A stretch of 64,000 nucleotides of DNA from Empedobacter tilapiae (GCF_004785645.1 NZ_SRPE01000004.1:248001-312000); one strand, 5' to 3'. Positions 54,947 to 63,800 are shown, counted from the stretch's first letter. Notes: generated from the letters alone by a model not told the origin. A program made the numbers and translations.

Positions 54947-55004
54947 TAAAATTAATAATTTGTTTATGTTGTTTTTATAAGATAGGGGGACAAATGGGGG
55001 GACA
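54947..55004 (-). promoter_or_regulatory. Direct-repeat element TGTCCCCC x2 plus -7-like box
   Basis: On the minus strand TGTCCCCCCATTTGTCCCCC (55004 down to 54985) is a direct repeat with 12-bp period. TAATTTTA, one base from consensus, lies at 54954-54947, 38 bp after the second TGT. The layout matches 1187-1245 on the plus strand. Confidence 0.5.
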
Positions 55005-55435
55005 AATTAATATATCACAATTTATCTAATTCTTACTATTCAATTAAAATTAGATAAATAATTAATTATCGATTATTTGGTTTATAAAATTCAAGAATTT
55101 AATTAAAGTTAATCCTATTAATGAAAAATACAATTAATTTTCTATTGTGTGCTATTATTCATTGAAATGATAATTGATATTGTACAATATACACTTTATT
55201 GAAAACAATCCAACATTTTTAGGAGACTTAGTTTATGATGTTTTTCAAAATATAAAATGAGTTTTATGATAAATATGTAGAAAATATGTTCAAAAAAGAA
55301 CAATTTTTTTCTACATATTAATTCTTCTCAATTCGGAAAAGACCTCATCTATTCAAATAATTTTTTATTTTTTAAAATCTATTGTACACAAATAACTCAG
55401 AGCAGATAAATATGTAATAATTTGACTAATCAATA
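55005..55435. other. Non-coding stretch with a long hairpin
   Basis: Together with 54842-55004 this makes 594 bp without a gene. I find no credible frame on either strand. The one structure is a hairpin at 55272-55319: 13-bp perfect outer arms (55272-55284 and 55307-55319) with an inner GTTC/GAAC stem (55288-55301). It lacks a terminal T-tract on the minus strand; it could be a processing or RNA element. Confidence 0.5.
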
Positions 55436-56083
55436 TCAAATATTTATAGAATTTTCATTCAATTCATTCATCAATTTTTGAAATATCTCTATAAATAAAC
55501 CGATGTGATAACCATCCATTAATCCGTGATGTGCATGAATAGAAATAGGCATTGTTTTTCTTTCGTTATTCTCGGTTATTTTTCCAAAAGATATTTTAGG
55601 AGAACTATCGGGATATGAAAAACTGCGAGCATGTGAAAGAGCAGTGAAATCAATCCACGGAATAGCTGAAAAATGAATTACATTTTCACCTGAAACTGCA
55701 GGCATTAAATCGTTAGATTGTTGTACGCGTTCTATTTCTTTTAAGGCATTGGTATAAAAACCCTTTTCATCTTGGTTATAATCTATATAAGCAAAGCCAA
55801 AAGTACCGTTTGGACGATTGATTGTAGGTGAAGCATTTATTTGCTCAAAAAGATAGACTTTTTTATTTATAATTCTATATCTAAAATTTTCTATTTCGTT
55901 GGCTGCTTTTAATGCTCTAAATAAATAGTAGAGAAAGAAGGAATTCCCTTTTTGTTTTGAAACATTGTACGCTTGTGTGCAATCTATGTTTACAGTTACA
56001 CCAAAAAATGGTTCTTCGAATTGTGAAAAGAATAGATAATGTTCTTTTCTAATCCATGGCTGAATATCGATTAATGTTTTCAT
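55436..56083 (-). CDS. Chloramphenicol acetyltransferase-like protein (CatA type)
   Basis: 215 residues, the length of type A CATs. The catalytic histidine sits in HAHHGLMDGYHIG near the C-terminus, where the classic motif is HHAVCDG; upstream FSAIPWIDFTALSHA matches the family trimer and substrate region. It may acetylate chloramphenicol or only a related alcohol; resistance is not proven by sequence. It begins 2 bp after the HAD gene stop, in the same operon. Confidence 0.88.
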   Translation of the reverse strand: MKTLIDIQPWIRKEHYLFFSQFEEPFFGVTVNIDCTQAYNVSKQKGNSFFLYYLFRALKAANEIENFRYRIINKKVYLFEQINASPTINRPNGTFGFAYIDYNQDEKGFYTNALKEIERVQQSNDLMPAVSGENVIHFSAIPWIDFTALSHARSFSYPDSSPKISFGKITENNERKTMPISIHAHHGLMDGYHIGLFIEIFQKLMNELNENSINI

Positions 56084-56085
56084 TT

Positions 56086-56775
56086 CTATAAATAATTTAA
56101 AATTTCATCAATACTTTTTAGTTCTAAAAAATTATCATGTTTCAACTGATGTTCGTGTTGCTCGTGCGTCCACGTAACATGATATGGAATATGACCAGCA
56201 TAACCTCCCAACTCTAAAATAGGAAGTATATCAGATTTGATTGAATTACCTAACATTAGAAGGTTTTCGGGGTTACAATCCAGATGTTGTAATAGTTTTT
56301 GATAATCACTGATTTGTTTATCACTCATTATTTCGATATGATGAAAATAACTTTCTAATCCTGAATTTTTCAGTTTTCGTTCTTGGTCTAATAAATCACC
56401 TTTGGTAGCAACAATCAATTGATATTTACCTTTTAATTGCTCCAAAGTTTCAGAAACACCTTGTAATAATTTGATAGGTTTTTGTAAAAGATCTTGTCCA
56501 ATGGCTATAATTTTATCAATCACTTCCAGCGGAATGGTGTGACTTGAAATTCTATTTGCAGTTTCAATCATGCATAGTACAAAACCTTTTACACCATATC
56601 CATACAAATGAAGATTTTTCATTTCGGTTTTAAATAATTCCTGTGAAATGGAATGTTGAGGTATATAATTTTCAAGTAATGCACAGAATTGTTTTTCTGC
56701 TTCTTGAAAATATGGCTCGTTTACCCACAAGGTATCGTCTGCATCAAATGCTATTGCTTTTATGTTAGCTTTCAT
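56086..56775 (-). CDS. HAD family hydrolase
   Basis: About 229 residues from ATG 56775; the frame extends to 56862 but would overlap the divergent gene's start. Motif I is AFDADDTLW (Asp11, Asp13), motif II VATKGD near residue 110, and motif IV MLGNSIKSDI. A phosphatase of unknown substrate, first in an operon with the CAT-like gene. Confidence 0.92.
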   Translation of the reverse strand: MKANIKAIAFDADDTLWVNEPYFQEAEKQFCALLENYIPQHSISQELFKTEMKNLHLYGYGVKGFVLCMIETANRISSHTIPLEVIDKIIAIGQDLLQKPIKLLQGVSETLEQLKGKYQLIVATKGDLLDQERKLKNSGLESYFHHIEIMSDKQISDYQKLLQHLDCNPENLLMLGNSIKSDILPILELGGYAGHIPYHVTWTHEQHEHQLKHDNFLELKSIDEILNYL

Positions 56776-56818
56776 TTTTTTTGTATTTTCGAAAAGACAA
56801 ATTTCAATAAATAAAAAA

Positions 56819-57415
56819 ATGAATAAAAGGACATTTGTCTCGACCAATATGTTAAAAACCAATCAATCATTTTTAGCATATATACAAGTACTTTACGAAA
56901 AACAAGAACGTAAAGAGAATATTATTATAAAAGAGTATAGTAAAGGCGAAAAACTATTTTCTCAAGACGAAAAGGCAACGAAAATAGTGCTTATCAAAGC
57001 GGGAATTACGAAATGTTTTATTACGGAAGACAATGACAAAGAGTATATTCTCGAATTTTCAGGTAAAGGAGAAATCATAGGAGAAATTGAATTTATTAGA
57101 AAAACAACTTGTTTATGTAATATCGAAGCGATGACTGATGTAAAGGTTTATGCAATTACACCGAATTATTTTTCAGAACTTATTGAAAGTGATCTCCAAT
57201 TAAATAATCTGCTGCTAAATGTTTTTGCAGAACGAATTATTAATACCGCAAGTAGAGCTTCGTTTCAACAACTATATACTATTGAGCATAGTTTAGGTAA
57301 ACTTATGGAACTGCAGTCTAAACAGGAAATTGAAATTTCAAAAGAAGATATGGCTTCATACCTTGGTGTTTCCGTAAGAAGTTTGAACAGAGCCCTTAAA
57401 AATTTGTCGAAATAA
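56819..57415 (+). CDS. Crp/Fnr family transcriptional regulator
   Basis: 198 residues from ATG 56819 (ATGs at 56849 and a frame-extension to 56762 are alternatives). cNMP-like cupin (about 40-130) and C-terminal HTH SKEDMASYLGVSVRSLNRAL. It is divergent from the HAD-CAT operon with only 43 bp between start codons, so it is a likely regulator of that operon. Confidence 0.88.
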   Translation: MNKRTFVSTNMLKTNQSFLAYIQVLYEKQERKENIIIKEYSKGEKLFSQDEKATKIVLIKAGITKCFITEDNDKEYILEFSGKGEIIGEIEFIRKTTCLCNIEAMTDVKVYAITPNYFSELIESDLQLNNLLLNVFAERIINTASRASFQQLYTIEHSLGKLMELQSKQEIEISKEDMASYLGVSVRSLNRALKNLSK

Positions 57416-57557
57416 TTTTCAGTTTCTTAATTGAGCTAAGTTGCATTTTTTTGTTCTAATGAAAAGTCGCTTTCCTATTTTTTCAGGATTTTTCGTATAA
57501 CGTCCAATAATTGTTCATATAAGTTCTAATTATATTTATGATTTTGGAAAATGATTT

Positions 57558-58679
57558 CTAATAAGTAATATCAAAGACCTTTTCCATTTGTTTTTCGTTA
57601 ATTGAATTTGGTATTGTTTTTATCAAAGTATTACGAAGCCAAACAGCCAAAGTGTTTTCATAATGTGATATTTTACCAATGCTAGTACTAGTATTGACAA
57701 TGTAGTGGGCTTTTTTCATGCGTAAGTTTTCGTATTGTGAGAAAACTTCTTCTACTATTTTTCCTTCGCCAAAAAGCTTTCCGAGAACGTAAGCATCTTC
57801 AATCGCTTGACAAGCACCTTGCCCCATATTAGGAGTTGTAGCATGTGCTGCATCACCAATCAAACAAACGCGATCTTTTTGCCATTGTGAAATCGGTTCC
57901 AAATCGATAATGTCGCTCATAAAGATATTTTCCTTTGGCGTTTCTAAAATCATTCTGACAACATCTGCATTAAAATCAGTAAAAATTTCAGTAAGATTGT
58001 TCGATTTTTTTACCAAAGTTTCGTTCACAACTGCGTACCAATAAACTTTTCGATGATTGATTCGTACAAAACCGAAACGTCTTCCTTTTCCCCAAGCTTC
58101 ATGCGCTTGATGATTGTATTGCGTAGCCCAATCTAAATCTGCAACACCACGCCAACATTTTTGTCCAGAATCTCGGAGTTTTCCGATATTCAAAATTTGA
58201 TTCCGAACCAATGATTTGATTCCGTCAGCACCAATAATAACATCAGCATTTGTGATAGTTCCGTCCTTAAAAGAGAGTCTATAATCTTCGTTTTTTTCGA
58301 TTTTGGCTAAACGTTTTGAAAGTTGGATATTTTCAAAACCAATTTCCTCAGCCAAAATTAGTTGCAAATCGCCACGATGGATGGCAACATTATGAACACC
58401 AAATTTACTTTCGAATTTATTCAGTTGTACGTCTGATAAAGTTTTTAGCTGTGGATCTGTAATTTTAATAGTTGAAATTTTGTGACCAGCATTTTCAATT
58501 TTGTGTCGAATGCCAAGTTTGTCAAAAATCTGCATCGCATTATTCGCCATGATAATCCCTGCACCTACAGGTTTTATTTCAGGAGCACTTTCGTAAACGG
58601 TAACATTTAGATTGTTTTTTTGTAGAGCTAAAGCTGTTGTTAAGCCACCAATTCCGGCTCCTATAATTGCTATTTTCAT
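57558..58679 (-). CDS. FAD-dependent monooxygenase (salicylate hydroxylase-like)
   Basis: About 373 residues from ATG 58679. The frame runs upstream to a TTG at 58706 that lies in a TAATTTTG box, so the ATG is preferred; it also gives the clean start KIAIIGAGIGGLTTALAL. Middle IIGADGIKSLVR and GDAAHATTPNMGQGACQAIED are intact. Not the TetX subtype, whose signatures differ. A Crp-type gene lies 77 bp upstream on the same strand. Confidence 0.92.
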   Translation of the reverse strand: MKIAIIGAGIGGLTTALALQKNNLNVTVYESAPEIKPVGAGIIMANNAMQIFDKLGIRHKIENAGHKISTIKITDPQLKTLSDVQLNKFESKFGVHNVAIHRGDLQLILAEEIGFENIQLSKRLAKIEKNEDYRLSFKDGTITNADVIIGADGIKSLVRNQILNIGKLRDSGQKCWRGVADLDWATQYNHQAHEAWGKGRRFGFVRINHRKVYWYAVVNETLVKKSNNLTEIFTDFNADVVRMILETPKENIFMSDIIDLEPISQWQKDRVCLIGDAAHATTPNMGQGACQAIEDAYVLGKLFGEGKIVEEVFSQYENLRMKKAHYIVNTSTSIGKISHYENTLAVWLRNTLIKTIPNSINEKQMEKVFDITY

Positions 58680-58703
58680 TGTAATTACGTTTATATGATG
58701 AGG

Positions 58704-58711
58704 CAAAATTA
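58704..58711 (-). promoter_or_regulatory. -7 element TAATTTTG before the FAD monooxygenase at 58679
   Basis: Minus-strand TAnnTTTG, 24 bp upstream of the chosen ATG. Confidence 0.55.
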
Positions 58712-58755
58712 CAAGTCCGAAAAGCTAAAAACGTTCACTTAAGTTAATTTCGGAA

Positions 58756-59331
58756 TCAATAAATTCTTTTCCGAATTCTGCTTAAAGATTGTGGTGTGAT
58801 TCCCAAATAGGATGAAATATACTTTTGTGGAATTTTATTCAGAATTTCGGGCGACTTTTTCAGAAGGTTAAGATAGCGCTCTTCAGGCGTGTAGAAAAAT
58901 AATTCGTCTAAGCGTTGTTTTGCATCCAAAAAAGCTAAATCGGACATGTGTTTTGTCAAACCAAGCCAAAAAATATCTTTTTGAATAAGAGCTTCAACAT
59001 CCTTTTTATCAAAATATAAAACCTCAGTTTTCAGTAAACTTTGTATCAATGCAACTGACTTTTTACCCGTAATATAACTCGCATAATCGCCAATCACATC
59101 ATTATTTACCTGCAAAAGATAGCTAATGTCTTCACCTTTTTCGTTTATATAATAAATACGAACAGCACCATTCAAAATGAATCCTAAGCGATCAAAAATA
59201 CTGTTTTTAGGTTCTATCATTCTGTTTTTATCATAGTTGACAACATAGCAAATTTCCAAAAACTCGTCCACACGCTCTAGCGAGAGTTGGAGTATTTCTG
59301 CCAGTTTTTCTTTTAATGCTGTTGTCATCAT
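58756..59331 (-). CDS. Crp/Fnr family transcriptional regulator
   Basis: 191 residues, cNMP-like cupin and shortened HTH (KIPQKYISSYLGITPQSLSRIR). It sits upstream of the FAD monooxygenase, which has its own -7 box, and may activate it. Ligand unknown. Confidence 0.9.
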   Translation of the reverse strand: MMTTALKEKLAEILQLSLERVDEFLEICYVVNYDKNRMIEPKNSIFDRLGFILNGAVRIYYINEKGEDISYLLQVNNDVIGDYASYITGKKSVALIQSLLKTEVLYFDKKDVEALIQKDIFWLGLTKHMSDLAFLDAKQRLDELFFYTPEERYLNLLKKSPEILNKIPQKYISSYLGITPQSLSRIRKRIY

Positions 59332-59347
59332 TCTTATGGTTTTAAAG

Positions 59348-59878
59348 TTATTTCCATTCCTCGTTCAAGATCGCAAAAACTACATCATCAGTCCAAGATC
59401 CGTTTTGGTAAAAACTTTTTACGAAATGTGCTTCTTTACGAAATCCAAAACGTTGCATCAATTTTTCAGAAGCTATATTTCTTGGGTCAAAAGAAGCCAT
59501 AATTCGATGCTTTTTTAAATCTTTGAAAAGATAATTAATTAATAGATTCAAAGATTCGGAAGCTAATGCTTTTCCTTGAGATGCTTTGGCTAATGTAATT
59601 CCGAATTCCACTTGCAAATTTTCTTCACCAAAGAAATGAACGCCAATATCTCCAACGAGATTTCCGGTTGCTTTTTCCAAAATCACCAATTGAAACCACG
59701 ATTCAGGCTGATTAAAATCTGTTGGATTTTTTTGAATAAAAATTTCCACTTCCTCTAAATTTTCGGGAATCCAACCTTGATAAGCGTTAGCTATTTTATC
59801 CCCTCGATATTCTAAAATACGCGTTGCATCTTGCTTTTCAATTGGACGTAAAATAACTTTTCCGTTTTCTAATTTCAA
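59348..59878 (-). CDS. GNAT N-acetyltransferase
   Basis: 176 residues, RimJ/RimL-type start VILRPIEKQDATRIL, beta-4 VGDIGVHFF, and CoA loop TLAKASQGKALASESLNLLI near residue 95-115. Substrate unknown. It starts 31 bp after the DHFR-like gene and stops 16 bp before the Crp-type gene, so these minus-strand genes may share transcripts. Confidence 0.9.
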   Translation of the reverse strand: MKLENGKVILRPIEKQDATRILEYRGDKIANAYQGWIPENLEEVEIFIQKNPTDFNQPESWFQLVILEKATGNLVGDIGVHFFGEENLQVEFGITLAKASQGKALASESLNLLINYLFKDLKKHRIMASFDPRNIASEKLMQRFGFRKEAHFVKSFYQNGSWTDDVVFAILNEEWK

Positions 59879-59909
59879 TTTTTAGATATATTTAGAAGAT
59901 AATATTTTT

Positions 59910-60443
59910 CTATTTGTTAATACGTTTGTAGTGAAGTTGAACCAATCCTTTTTCAAATGATCTTACAGAAATAAGTTCTAGTTTCAACTCAGGTCTATCA
60001 TCCTTAAATAATTTTATTCCGTTCCCAACTAGTATTGGAATCACAGAAATTATAAATTCGTCAATAAGATTGTTTTTCAAAAGTTCGTTTACTATTTCTG
60101 CACCTCCGTCACAAAATATATTCTTTCCATCTTCAGATTTAAGTTTGTTGATAAGTAGTGTAAGGTCATCTGTGTAAAATTTAATCGAGCCAATACTTGA
60201 TCTTGGTGTTCGTGTAATAATGTAGGCATCTTTATCACTATGAGGAAAGTCAAATCCCATTGAAGCGACTTTATCATAAGTTCTGCGACCAACAATTACA
60301 GTATCCACTGTTTGTATAAAATCATTATAACCATAATCTTGTCCATCTTGTTCAACAATAGAAAGAAAATCAAGATTATCATCTGGTTTTGCGATATAGC
60401 CATCTAAACTTGTTGCGATATATAAAATTACTTTTCTATTCAT
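59910..60443 (-). CDS. Dihydrofolate reductase-like (RibD C-terminal) protein
   Basis: 177 residues of the DHFR/RibD_C fold: ILYIATSLDGYIAKPDD at the start, VGRRTYDKVASMGFDFP, and the NADPH-binding FCDGGAEIVNELLK. Such stand-alone proteins reduce unknown substrates and are not the folate enzyme itself. A -7 box TACTTTTG is at 60526-60533 on the minus strand. Confidence 0.9.
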   Translation of the reverse strand: MNRKVILYIATSLDGYIAKPDDNLDFLSIVEQDGQDYGYNDFIQTVDTVIVGRRTYDKVASMGFDFPHSDKDAYIITRTPRSSIGSIKFYTDDLTLLINKLKSEDGKNIFCDGGAEIVNELLKNNLIDEFIISVIPILVGNGIKLFKDDRPELKLELISVRSFEKGLVQLHYKRINK

Positions 60444-60525
60444 TGTTGTTTTCTTCTTTAGAGATTATGTATAAGATTTAATGGGAATCTAGTTTAACTA
60501 TGTCAGTTTTTTAATTTATCCCTTA

Positions 60526-60533
60526 CAAAAGTA
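60526..60533 (-). promoter_or_regulatory. -7 element TACTTTTG upstream of the DHFR-like gene
   Basis: Minus-strand TAnnTTTG box about 80 bp before the ATG at 60443. Confidence 0.45.
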
Positions 60534-60653
60534 TATAAATATGTATTGAAATTGAAGAATAAAAAGTAGTAGTTTTCTATTTAACCAAATTCTTGCATTT
60601 CGTCATATAACAGATTCTTTAATTTTAAAAATAGATAGAAATAAAGTATTTCT

Positions 60654-61259
60654 TTATCCATTAAATAATTTATTTCTTTTAATAGGTAATCCTCGTCTCA
60701 ATTTTATTGCGTGAAATAGAGAGGGAACATCATTTGTCCATTTTTTTAAAGTTAAAATTATAAGAACGATCTCAATTCTTGTAATGATACCAACCCAAAA
60801 ACAGATTAAAAATAAAGTTTTTGATTCGCAGTTTAAGATAATTTGAATCAACGTTGCGAATAATATTAAAGTCCAAAATTTTGCTCCAATTGAGTGTGTT
60901 GCAATTTCTTTCTTAAACTTAATAAAACTAACACTATATGTTAATAATTCAGTTCCAATTAAAATTGATAGTAAAATCCAATTTTCCTCATAAAATTTAG
61001 GACAAATTATATAAGATGAAATGATTACACAAATAAAGAATATTTGATCTATTGTGGAATCAAGTCTCCTTAAAATTTGTGTTGAAATGTTTAATTTTCT
61101 TGCAATCATACCATCGAAAATGTCTGTCAAAAGTCCAACAGTTAGCAATAAAACAATTATTTCTTTGTAATTATTTATTTGATAGAAGCAAAGTAATAAA
61201 ATAATAAATCCAATAATTAGTCTTGAAAATATTAAAATCTTTGGAATGTGGTTTTTCAT
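60654..61259 (-). CDS. CDP-alcohol phosphatidyltransferase family protein
   Basis: 201 residues with about six membrane helices. The family motif DxxDGxxARx8Gx3Dx3D is present (DIFDGMIAR, later LDSTID), but the glycine after eight residues is a leucine here. All four aspartates are kept. Normally the enzyme joins CDP-diacylglycerol to an alcohol in phospholipid synthesis; the exact head group and activity are uncertain because of the changed glycine. Confidence 0.88.
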   Translation of the reverse strand: MKNHIPKILIFSRLIIGFIILLLCFYQINNYKEIIVLLLTVGLLTDIFDGMIARKLNISTQILRRLDSTIDQIFFICVIISSYIICPKFYEENWILLSILIGTELLTYSVSFIKFKKEIATHSIGAKFWTLILFATLIQIILNCESKTLFLICFWVGIITRIEIVLIILTLKKWTNDVPSLFHAIKLRRGLPIKRNKLFNG

Positions 61260-61331
61260 TAATATTTCTGCTAATAAGCAAATTGCTCATTTTTAAAAAC
61301 TAAATTAGTTTATTGTTTTTATAAAAACAAT

Positions 61332-62339
61332 TTAAAGAAATACAATGTTATACTTGTTATTTTTTTCTTCGTAGTAATTAAGCCAGTTTTTGATTCTTCC
61401 AACAAACATTTTAAGATAGTTTTCTGTTAAAAATATGTTTGACCAATCGAACCTTTGAGCTTGGATGCCAAGATAAAATACAAAAATAGAAGCTCCAGCT
61501 TCAGGAATTAATTTTAACTCCTTTTCAGATAAATTTCGTTCTTCTGTATAACCATTTAGAAAACTATCAACTTTTATTTCATATTCATTTTTGTCCGTTT
61601 CAATGAAAAATAATTGTTTACAAAAATATCCAATATCTAAGATCAAAGGACCATTTCCACAATTATCAAAATCAAAAATTGTAATTTCATTTTCCTTATT
61701 TACACTCAAGTTATCATACCAGATATCAAGGTGAACAATTCCTTTTTGTTTTTCAGAAAAATCACTTTCTTCAAAATGTTCTGCTATTTTTGAAGAAATT
61801 TGTTTTAAATAGATCATTTCATCTAAATCTTCCGAGAAAAATTCGCTTAATTTATCATAAGCTTTATATATCAAAATATCAGTATTGTAATCGATTCTTC
61901 TGATTTTTTTTGTAGCAGTTATATTATGTATTTTTGCCATAATCGAACCAATCGCTGAGCAAGTTTCAGATGTCATAAAACGCATTTTTTCACCTTTTGC
62001 GAATGTGAAAAGAACGACATGTCTAACGCCTTCTGGTGCATTTATTTTCTGAATTAAATTTCCATTTTTATCAGGAATTGGAGTAGATACTGATACGTTA
62101 TGCTTTTTAAGCAACTTTAAAAGTTTTAATTCTTCTTCAATTTCAATTTCTGTTCTCCAATTGTGACAATAGACTCTGACAACATATTTTGAATTTTGAT
62201 TAGATACAAAATAAGTATGATTGACTCCAGTTCTAAAAAGTTTGCAATCAAAATTATCATTTAATTGATATTCATCGCTAATAAATTTACCTATTTCTAT
62301 TGGTGATACTATTGAAGCAATTACTGGAAAAGTTTTCAT
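61332..62339 (-). CDS. APH/homoserine-kinase-like phosphotransferase
   Basis: About 335 residues from ATG 62339; the frame extends to 62420 with no support. The kinase-like fold shows the Brenner motif HLDIWYDNL and the metal-binding TIFDFDNCGNG. The family includes aminoglycoside and homoserine kinases, choline kinases and others; resistance should not be assumed. Single gene, 72 bp upstream of the CDP-alcohol gene on the same strand. Confidence 0.88.
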   Translation of the reverse strand: MKTFPVIASIVSPIEIGKFISDEYQLNDNFDCKLFRTGVNHTYFVSNQNSKYVVRVYCHNWRTEIEIEEELKLLKLLKKHNVSVSTPIPDKNGNLIQKINAPEGVRHVVLFTFAKGEKMRFMTSETCSAIGSIMAKIHNITATKKIRRIDYNTDILIYKAYDKLSEFFSEDLDEMIYLKQISSKIAEHFEESDFSEKQKGIVHLDIWYDNLSVNKENEITIFDFDNCGNGPLILDIGYFCKQLFFIETDKNEYEIKVDSFLNGYTEERNLSEKELKLIPEAGASIFVFYLGIQAQRFDWSNIFLTENYLKMFVGRIKNWLNYYEEKNNKYNIVFL

Positions 62340-62505
62340 TTTAGGGTTGAATTTATTTTTAATTGTGACTAGTAATAGTTCGCGTATTGATAGATAGGAC
62401 GACTGGATTAGAAAGTTCAAACCTTCAATCTTATACTAACCTAAGCAAGGCCGTTATATTATTTTCTAAATTTATGAAAAAATGAAATATAAAACCTATT
62501 GTGAT

Positions 62506-62533
62506 AAAAAAAGAGAAACTTTTCAATTTCTCT
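62506..62533 (-). terminator. Terminator after the flavodoxin-RidA gene
   Basis: On the minus strand, AGAGAAA / TTTCTCT arms (62527-62533 and 62512-62518), loop of eight bases, then T-rich tail. Confidence 0.7.
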
Positions 62534-62587
62534 CTTAATCTGTCATTTTGCCAATATGATGTTATGGCTGTGGTATTTCAATAAAGG

Positions 62588-63733
62588 TTATTCTACTTCA
62601 AAAATTGCTTGAATAGAAACCGAAGAACCTACGGGCAGAGAATACGCTCCTTGAGTATTTCGGGTATGTTTTCCTTTTTCTCCAAATATTTCTACTGTAA
62701 GATCAGAAGCTGCATTCATTAATAACGCGTGTTGGGTATAATTATCTGTGGTATTAAAAACACCTATCAGCTGTACACATTTTTTTACTTTATTAAGATC
62801 ACCGCCAACAGCTTCTTTCAAAATCGCGATGATATTTAGCATTGTTTGTTTAGTTGCTTCTTTTGCTTGTTCTTCTGTAACATTTACTCCAACTTTACCT
62901 GGATTTAAAACTTTTCCATCTTTCAATGAAACTTGATTGATAAATACCAAATTCCCAGAACGAGAAAAAAGCTCATAATTTCCTACCGGTTTTGGCAAAT
63001 TAGGCAATACAATATTTTTTTGTTTCAAAGCCTCATTGATGTCTACTGTTTTTTCAGTTTGTTGCATTTTTTCTGTATTATCAAATGTTCCTTTCAATGC
63101 TAATGTAGTTTTTGCAAAGTTTTTTCCTTGTAATTCGGCAAGATAGCGTTCGCTTTTGCTTGGACGTTCTACATTTTTAAGAGAGGCCAAACTTGTTGTA
63201 CCCAAAACAGAATTTCCTTGAGGAATAGTTTTGTCTATATTTTCGTAACCACGAATACCATTAGAAACTAAAACCATTCCATGAACAGCTAAACTGTTCC
63301 AAAATGCCTGCAATGCCAATTCTTTTCCTGCTCCGCTTCCTGCTGACATAAATACAGTTGCGGGTTTTCCTTCTAGTGTATGATTCGTCCATAAATTTAC
63401 AGTCTTTGCCAGAAATTCGCTCATTCCCGTACTGATGTTTCCAAAGTAAACTGGCGAACCAAACGCAATACCGTCATAGTTTGCTAACTCATCTATCGAA
63501 GCTACAGGAATGATCTTCAATTTCGGATTTGAGGAAGCCTTTACTTGTTTGATAACTGCGTGAACATTCTTATTGGTTTCAATTCCTTTTGCTAATTCTT
63601 TTGCTAATTCATAAGTTCCACCATTATCTGAATGAATAAGGATTAGGATATTAGCTGTTCGTTCTTGTGCCATAACTGTAAATGTTGTTAATAATAAAAA
63701 GACGACTGATAAAAAATTGCCTATTTTGTTCAT
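62588..63733 (-). CDS. Exported flavodoxin/WrbA-like and RidA-like fusion protein
   Basis: 381 residues: signal peptide (1 to about 22, TVMAQ end), then a flavodoxin/NADPH-dependent FMN-reductase-like domain (about 25-200) with SPVYFGNISTGMSEFL, and from about 235 a RidA/YjgF-like domain (EAVGGDLNKVKKCVQLIG, ending AIFEVE). The RidA-subfamily arginine before the conserved LP is a serine here (AYSLPVG), so enamine deaminase activity is unlikely; it resembles the YjgF subgroup lacking it. A TATTTTTG box is at 63758-63765. Divergent from a partial AraC gene. Confidence 0.87.
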   Translation of the reverse strand: MNKIGNFLSVVFLLLTTFTVMAQERTANILILIHSDNGGTYELAKELAKGIETNKNVHAVIKQVKASSNPKLKIIPVASIDELANYDGIAFGSPVYFGNISTGMSEFLAKTVNLWTNHTLEGKPATVFMSAGSGAGKELALQAFWNSLAVHGMVLVSNGIRGYENIDKTIPQGNSVLGTTSLASLKNVERPSKSERYLAELQGKNFAKTTLALKGTFDNTEKMQQTEKTVDINEALKQKNIVLPNLPKPVGNYELFSRSGNLVFINQVSLKDGKVLNPGKVGVNVTEEQAKEATKQTMLNIIAILKEAVGGDLNKVKKCVQLIGVFNTTDNYTQHALLMNAASDLTVEIFGEKGKHTRNTQGAYSLPVGSSVSIQAIFEVE

Positions 63734-63757
63734 TTGTTATAAAAATTAAATTTAATA

Positions 63758-63789
63758 CAAAAATACAATTGTCGTTTTTATTAATTTTG
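63758..63789. promoter_or_regulatory. Divergent -7 boxes between the fusion gene and the AraC gene
   Basis: Minus-strand TATTTTTG at 63758-63765 faces left and plus-strand TAATTTTG at 63782-63789 faces right. The two promoters lie in about 30 bp, so a regulator bound here could act on both. Confidence 0.55.
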
Positions 63790-63800
63790 CCAAAAAATAT

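Noticed and set aside
54842-55435. Mobile element remnant in the gene-free region
   Set aside because: No transposase fragment, target duplication or terminal repeats pairing across the region were found; only the isolated hairpin.
57558-58679. TetX-type tetracycline monooxygenase
   Set aside because: It is a PF01494 hydroxylase, but the TetX-specific N-terminal and loop signatures are absent.
61332-62339. Aminoglycoside resistance kinase
   Set aside because: Only the general APH-like fold motifs are visible; nothing singles out an aminoglycoside substrate.
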